Assembly (NCBI GenBank): GCA_002189105.1
Contig: NIOB01000006.1
Span: forward strand, 186,001-250,000
Source of the DNA: Saccharibacillus soli
GTDB taxonomy: Bacteria > Bacillota > Bacilli > Paenibacillales > Paenibacillaceae
Direction: 5' to 3'
DNA length: 64,000 nucleotides
How positions within the stretch are numbered: the first letter of the stretch is position 1; every line of letters begins with the position of its first letter. Shown here in pieces: positions 60,346 to 64,000 of the stretch. Under the pieces are notes generated by a model. It did no database searches, was not told where the DNA came from, and saw only the letters and a program-made list of their open reading frames with translations. Made by a program: the position numbers and the translations under genes.

Positions 60346-63300
60346 ATGAAGAGGAGAATGAGTCTGCTGCTTGTCGGGCTGCTGTTGGTTCTGCAGATTA
60401 TGCAGGGCATCGGATTTGCTGGAGTCGCACAGGCCGAAGAAGTCCTGCCAGCGACTGAGCAGGCATCCGTGACGACTCCGACGGGCACAGAACCTACAAA
60501 CTCAGTAGACTCCGCTCAGACCGGAAGCGAGCAGGATGGCAGTCAATCAGAGACACAGACCCCTGGCGATACGAATACAGCGCCTGATGACACAGGTTCG
60601 ACACCTGGCGATTCAAGTGCGACACCAACGCCGGATGAGACGACTCCAGCACCAGGAGCACCAGGAGCACCAGGAGCACCAGGCAGCGACACAGGCGCAG
60701 CGCCTGGTACGGAAGCCGGACAGGGTGAAACCCCTTCTGCTCCGGATCAGGAAGCGCCAGCCAAGGGTGATGGGGAAGTCGTAGAAAAGCCGAAGTCTGA
60801 TGCTGAGGAGACAGCCAAGCCAACCGAAGAGCTGGAGGCGAAGGAGCAGCGCAATGCGCAGGCCATTACGGATAACCTGCTGACGGACGCTGAACTGAAG
60901 ATCAGAAACGGTGCAGGCGACTATCTGCCTGTAGATCAGGGCGTCGTATACGAGCAGGGCGCTGAAGTCGAAGTCGATTACAAGTGGTCGATCCCCAATG
61001 GACACCACTATCAAGCCGGCGATTGGTTTGAGTTCGACCTGCCCGACAAGTTCGTCCTGGCCAATGATGTCAAAGGCGATCTGATTACCCAAGACGGAAC
61101 GGTTGGACAGTTTGTGGTTGATCGTTCGACCTTTAAGGTCAAGATGACGTTCAACGAGGAAATCGAGCAGTTTGAAGATGTTCAGGGCACCATTCAGATC
61201 CTGACCAAATTCGACAAGAGCAAGTTTTCCGGCGGAACGACGCAGACTATTGTGCTGCCGATCCCTGGACAACAAAAAGAAGTGACCCTCACATTTAAAC
61301 CGGCAGTAAGCAGTGCCATGGACAAGAGCGGCGCTGTGGATCGGGCATTTAACGGCAAACATATCCAATGGACGGTTGATTTTAACAAGACCATGGAGAG
61401 CGTGAATGATGCTGTGCTGAACGATCCAATGCCAGCGGGCTTAATCTTTGATGAAGCGTCGCTGAAGGTCTATCAACTGGACGTTCAGTTGGATGGTTCG
61501 GTCAAGCAAGGTGCTCCTTTTACGGATTATACGCTTGAGAAAAACGCGGCTGGCGAAGGTTTTGCCTTGAAGTTCAACGCGTCCCCAATCCACTCCGCGT
61601 ATCGTGTCGTGTATTCGACGGATGTGGAGAGCGGAACTTCGTTTACCAACAAGGCGACATTCAGCGGCAGCAATGTTCCGGAAGCTACGGCTCAATCTAC
61701 ACAGACCGTTACTACCGGCAAGTTGCTGGATAAGCAGATGCTGAACTACAATTCCGAGAAACAGCAGATCGATTGGAGAGTCTATTACAACTACGGCGAG
61801 AAAAACATTTTCGCCAGCAGTGCCGTATTGACGGATCTGTTTAATGGATCTCATGAGCTGGTTGGAGGCACGGCGGGAATCAAAGTCTACCTGGTTACCC
61901 CAACAAGCGATCGCAATCTGACGGGCAAGACGCCTTTTACAGACTTTGATGTCAAGGCGATTACCGATGCCAGCGGAAAAAATGGGTTTGAATTGAAATT
62001 CAACAATGATATTGATTCCGCTTATGTGATCGAATACAGCACAAAAGCGAGCAAGCCGGTTTACACATCGGATACCATCGTGAATACCGTGACGGAAAGC
62101 GGCGGGGAATCCGCTAGAGGCGAAGCCCAGACGCAGACTGGACAGGTATTCGGGATCAAGACCTATGTGGATTCCCAAAAAGACTATATCAACAAAGAAG
62201 CCGGTTGGCAGATCGTATTGAACCATAACAAGCTGCCCATGAAAGGCGTCACGATTACGGACACTTTCCCGTACAAAGGATTGTCGCTCCTGCCGAATAC
62301 CCTCAGCATTACAGGGCCTTCGGGAGAGTTGAAGCTGGGTGAGGATTATACCCTGGCTCCGCTGAGTGCGGATGTGAATGACTACTCCCAAGGGTTCAAG
62401 ATCGACTTTGGCGCCGATCGGACATTGATTGGCGAATATAAAGTGACGTATCGAACCCACTTTGATGCCAGCGCTCTGGATACGGGTCGATCGACCTTCC
62501 TGAACCGTGCGGTTGTGGCATGGACAGACGAAGAGAATAACTCGCAAAGCGTAACTACCGAAGCCACGTTTAATCCAAACACGGAAACCAAAAACAACGG
62601 CTACAAAAATGGGGCTTATAACGCCGTAACCAAAAAGATCACCTGGACGGTTGGCGTGAACTACAATCTGCAAAATCTGGCTTCCGCTGCAATTGTCGAT
62701 AAACTGACAGTTGGACAGACGCCGGACATGAGCAGTCTGAAGCTGTACACGATGAACATTGCAAAAAGTGGAGGCATCTCCCGGGGCAATGAAGCTGCCA
62801 TCGGATTTACTCCGAGCTATGACGAAGCGACCCGTACGCTGACAGTCAGCTTCAATCAGCCGATCACTGCAGGCTACATCCTGGTGTTTGATACCAGTCT
62901 GGACGGCAACCTGATCGAAAGCAACAAGGTTCCCAATACCGCGATGCTGATGAATGGAGCAGGCAAAGTCTCCTCGGATCTGAAGGCTGAAGCCAAGATT
63001 GAAAATGGCGGAGAGTATGTCGAAAAATCCGGTGCGCAAAATGGCGAACTGATGAATTGGACGATCTGGATCAACCGCAGTCAATCTACGGTGAGTGGAG
63101 CCCAATTGACCGACAAGCCAAGTGCGAATCAGGTTCTGCTGCGCGATTCCTTCAATCTGTACAAAACGAATGTAGCCGCAAACGGAACGGTAACCAAAGG
63201 CAGCGAAAAGCTGCAGCAGGGAGTCGACAAGGACTACACGCTGCAATTCACAACCGACGATAAAGGCAAAGAAACGTTCGTTCTGAAGTTCAATAAAGAG

Positions 63301-64000
63301 ATTGCCACGTCCTATGTCCTGGAATATCAATCGATGATTGATGCCAAAAATGGCGACACGGTCTCAAACATAGTTGACTTCAACGGCTTTAACCTGAAAC
63401 AGGTGCAGGATTCCGATTCGGAAGATAAAGTGGTTGCGATCTCATCCGGTTCGGGAACAGGCAGCGGGGTTCGCTACCAGCTGACGGTTCATAAAGTGGA
63501 TGCGGATGATAAGAGTCTCTCTCTTCCGGGAGCCGAGTTTACGCTTCAACGTAAGCTGAAAAGCGGCCCGCCGACCGACATCGGGACGGCTGTAACGGAT
63601 GAGAAGGGACAGATCGTATTTACCAAACTGCTCTCGGGTACTTACATCCTGAAAGAGAAAACCGCGCCGGAAGGTTATGAAGTTGATCCAACCGAACGTG
63701 TCGTAGAAATCAAAAGCGCCAATGCGGTGGACTCCAATGTAAATCTGGAAGTGACCAACAAGCGGGCCTATCAGCTGATCGTGCATAAAGTCGATGCCGA
63801 CAATACAGCCCTGTCGCTGGAAGGTGCGGAATTTACACTGGAGCGTAAGCAAAAAGACGGTTCGCGCCTGCTGATTGAGACTGCGAAGACGAATAAGCAA
63901 GGACAGATTACGTTCACGAAGCTGCTGTCCGGGGATTATATCCTGAAGGAAAAGTCGGCTCCTGCGGGATACCAGCTTGACCCCAAGGAATATGAACTGA
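60346..64000 (+). CDS. Giant surface adhesin with Cna-B repeats, partial at 3' end
   Basis: At least 1218 codons, open to the window edge. A signal peptide (MKRRMSLLLVGLLLVLQI, cleaved near AQAEE) is followed by a ~130-residue Thr/Pro/Glu/Asp linker with an APG tripeptide repeat, then several ~150-residue collagen-adhesin-like domains recurring with LKFNxxIxSAYVxEYST, and from about 63470 Cna-B/SpaA repeats of 98 residues (HKVDADxxxLSLxGAEFTL ... YILKEKxAPxGY ... VTNKR). The Lys, Glu and Asn fit internal isopeptide bonds. A sorting signal should lie beyond the window. GGGAGGG precedes the ATG. Role: attachment to host or plant polymers. Confidence 0.9.
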   Translation, partial: MKRRMSLLLVGLLLVLQIMQGIGFAGVAQAEEVLPATEQASVTTPTGTEPTNSVDSAQTGSEQDGSQSETQTPGDTNTAPDDTGSTPGDSSATPTPDETTPAPGAPGAPGAPGSDTGAAPGTEAGQGETPSAPDQEAPAKGDGEVVEKPKSDAEETAKPTEELEAKEQRNAQAITDNLLTDAELKIRNGAGDYLPVDQGVVYEQGAEVEVDYKWSIPNGHHYQAGDWFEFDLPDKFVLANDVKGDLITQDGTVGQFVVDRSTFKVKMTFNEEIEQFEDVQGTIQILTKFDKSKFSGGTTQTIVLPIPGQQKEVTLTFKPAVSSAMDKSGAVDRAFNGKHIQWTVDFNKTMESVNDAVLNDPMPAGLIFDEASLKVYQLDVQLDGSVKQGAPFTDYTLEKNAAGEGFALKFNASPIHSAYRVVYSTDVESGTSFTNKATFSGSNVPEATAQSTQTVTTGKLLDKQMLNYNSEKQQIDWRVYYNYGEKNIFASSAVLTDLFNGSHELVGGTAGIKVYLVTPTSDRNLTGKTPFTDFDVKAITDASGKNGFELKFNNDIDSAYVIEYSTKASKPVYTSDTIVNTVTESGGESARGEAQTQTGQVFGIKTYVDSQKDYINKEAGWQIVLNHNKLPMKGVTITDTFPYKGLSLLPNTLSITGPSGELKLGEDYTLAPLSADVNDYSQGFKIDFGADRTLIGEYKVTYRTHFDASALDTGRSTFLNRAVVAWTDEENNSQSVTTEATFNPNTETKNNGYKNGAYNAVTKKITWTVGVNYNLQNLASAAIVDKLTVGQTPDMSSLKLYTMNIAKSGGISRGNEAAIGFTPSYDEATRTLTVSFNQPITAGYILVFDTSLDGNLIESNKVPNTAMLMNGAGKVSSDLKAEAKIENGGEYVEKSGAQNGELMNWTIWINRSQSTVSGAQLTDKPSANQVLLRDSFNLYKTNVAANGTVTKGSEKLQQGVDKDYTLQFTTDDKGKETFVLKFNKEIATSYVLEYQSMIDAKNGDTVSNIVDFNGFNLKQVQDSDSEDKVVAISSGSGTGSGVRYQLTVHKVDADDKSLSLPGAEFTLQRKLKSGPPTDIGTAVTDEKGQIVFTKLLSGTYILKEKTAPEGYEVDPTERVVEIKSANAVDSNVNLEVTNKRAYQLIVHKVDADNTALSLEGAEFTLERKQKDGSRLLIETAKTNKQGQITFTKLLSGDYILKEKSAPAGYQLDPKEYEL
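60652..60678 (+). repeat. 9-bp coding tandem repeat, 3 perfect copies (Pro-Gly-Ala)
   Basis: CCAGGAGCA at 60652, 60661 and 60670, with a partial fourth copy, encodes a short collagen-like PGA stretch in the linker of the adhesin. Confidence 0.95.
63475..64000 (+). repeat. 294-bp Cna-B domain repeats in the adhesin
   Basis: The block starting YQLTVHKVDAD at 63475 recurs as YQLIVHKVDAD at 63769, exactly 294 bases (98 codons) later. The second copy is cut by the window end; more copies probably follow. Confidence 0.9.

Noticed and set aside
60652-60678. CRISPR or satellite array
   Set aside because: The 9-bp units encode a Pro-Gly-Ala linker inside an open gene and have no spacers.
61441-63330. 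629-codon minus-strand ORF opposite the adhesin
   Set aside because: It mirrors the codon pattern of the adhesin, which has a signal peptide, ribosome site and repeated domains. The antisense protein has no recognisable features.

Overview
The window looks like chromosomal DNA of a moderately high-GC, spore-forming, low-branching Firmicute of the family Paenibacillaceae (Paenibacillus or Saccharibacillus type; the genus is inference). Support comes from strong AGGAGG-type ribosome sites, many terminator hairpins with T-runs, a Spo0E-type phosphatase, a YtxH protein and general-stress genes with SigB-like promoters, a c-di-AMP (ydaO-type) riboswitch, YsnE and a Staphylococcus-type class I aldolase, secreted GH5 cellulases and a Cna-B type surface protein. 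No tRNA, rRNA, CRISPR array, insertion sequence or prophage gene was recognised. About 54 genes fill the window and both strands are used.

Layout. 1-4860: one tightly overlapped operon with the end of a peptide/nickel-type ABC permease, two ABC ATPases, a class V aminotransferase and an amidohydrolase, probably import and breakdown of a peptide-like compound. 5202-7802: two unfamiliar cytosolic proteins, one a WD40-like propeller. 7891-10873: an FG-GAP lipoprotein overlapping an orphan sensor kinase. 11123-12715: a secreted fumarate-reductase-like flavoprotein behind a perfect Fnr box. 13013-21999: DUF2262 protein, lipoproteins, a GT-C membrane enzyme, DUF4003 protein, fructose-bisphosphate aldolase, an acetyltransferase and a GAF-GGDEF-EAL protein. 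22068-23748: two general-stress genes transcribed divergently from overlapping SigB-like promoters. 23930-36877: AraC regulator with a GH4 glycosidase, PfpI protein, TetM-like GTPase, methionine aminopeptidase, YtxH protein, YgjP-like protease, Asp-box lipoprotein and a NodB-type deacetylase. 37098-41304: small unknowns, a kinase-like protein, two paralogous DUF2087 proteins around a histidine phosphatase, and DoxX. 41490-46419: two paralogous GH5 cellulases around an M29 aminopeptidase, each cellulase with a CcpA-type cre candidate. 46688-55190: chemoreceptor, P-loop protein, Nudix and WYL pair, ABC exporter with a structured leader, riboswitch-controlled NlpC/P60 hydrolase, Spo0E and CYTH proteins. 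55437-60022: Nfu_N protein, RluF-like pseudouridine synthase, then a vWA - PP2C - kinase/HhH triad resembling the TerY-P phosphorylation module. 60346-end: the start of a giant cell-wall adhesin.

Two things stand out. First, the vWA/PP2C/kinase-HhH operon is the best candidate for a poorly characterised system. Second, the window is strikingly rich in short-period tandem repeats (8, 9, 13, 15, 16 and 20 bp) both inside genes and between them, including a 12-copy tripeptide repeat, a 9-copy pentapeptide repeat, and an 8-bp repeat that builds a chain of overlapping three-codon ORFs just before a real start codon.
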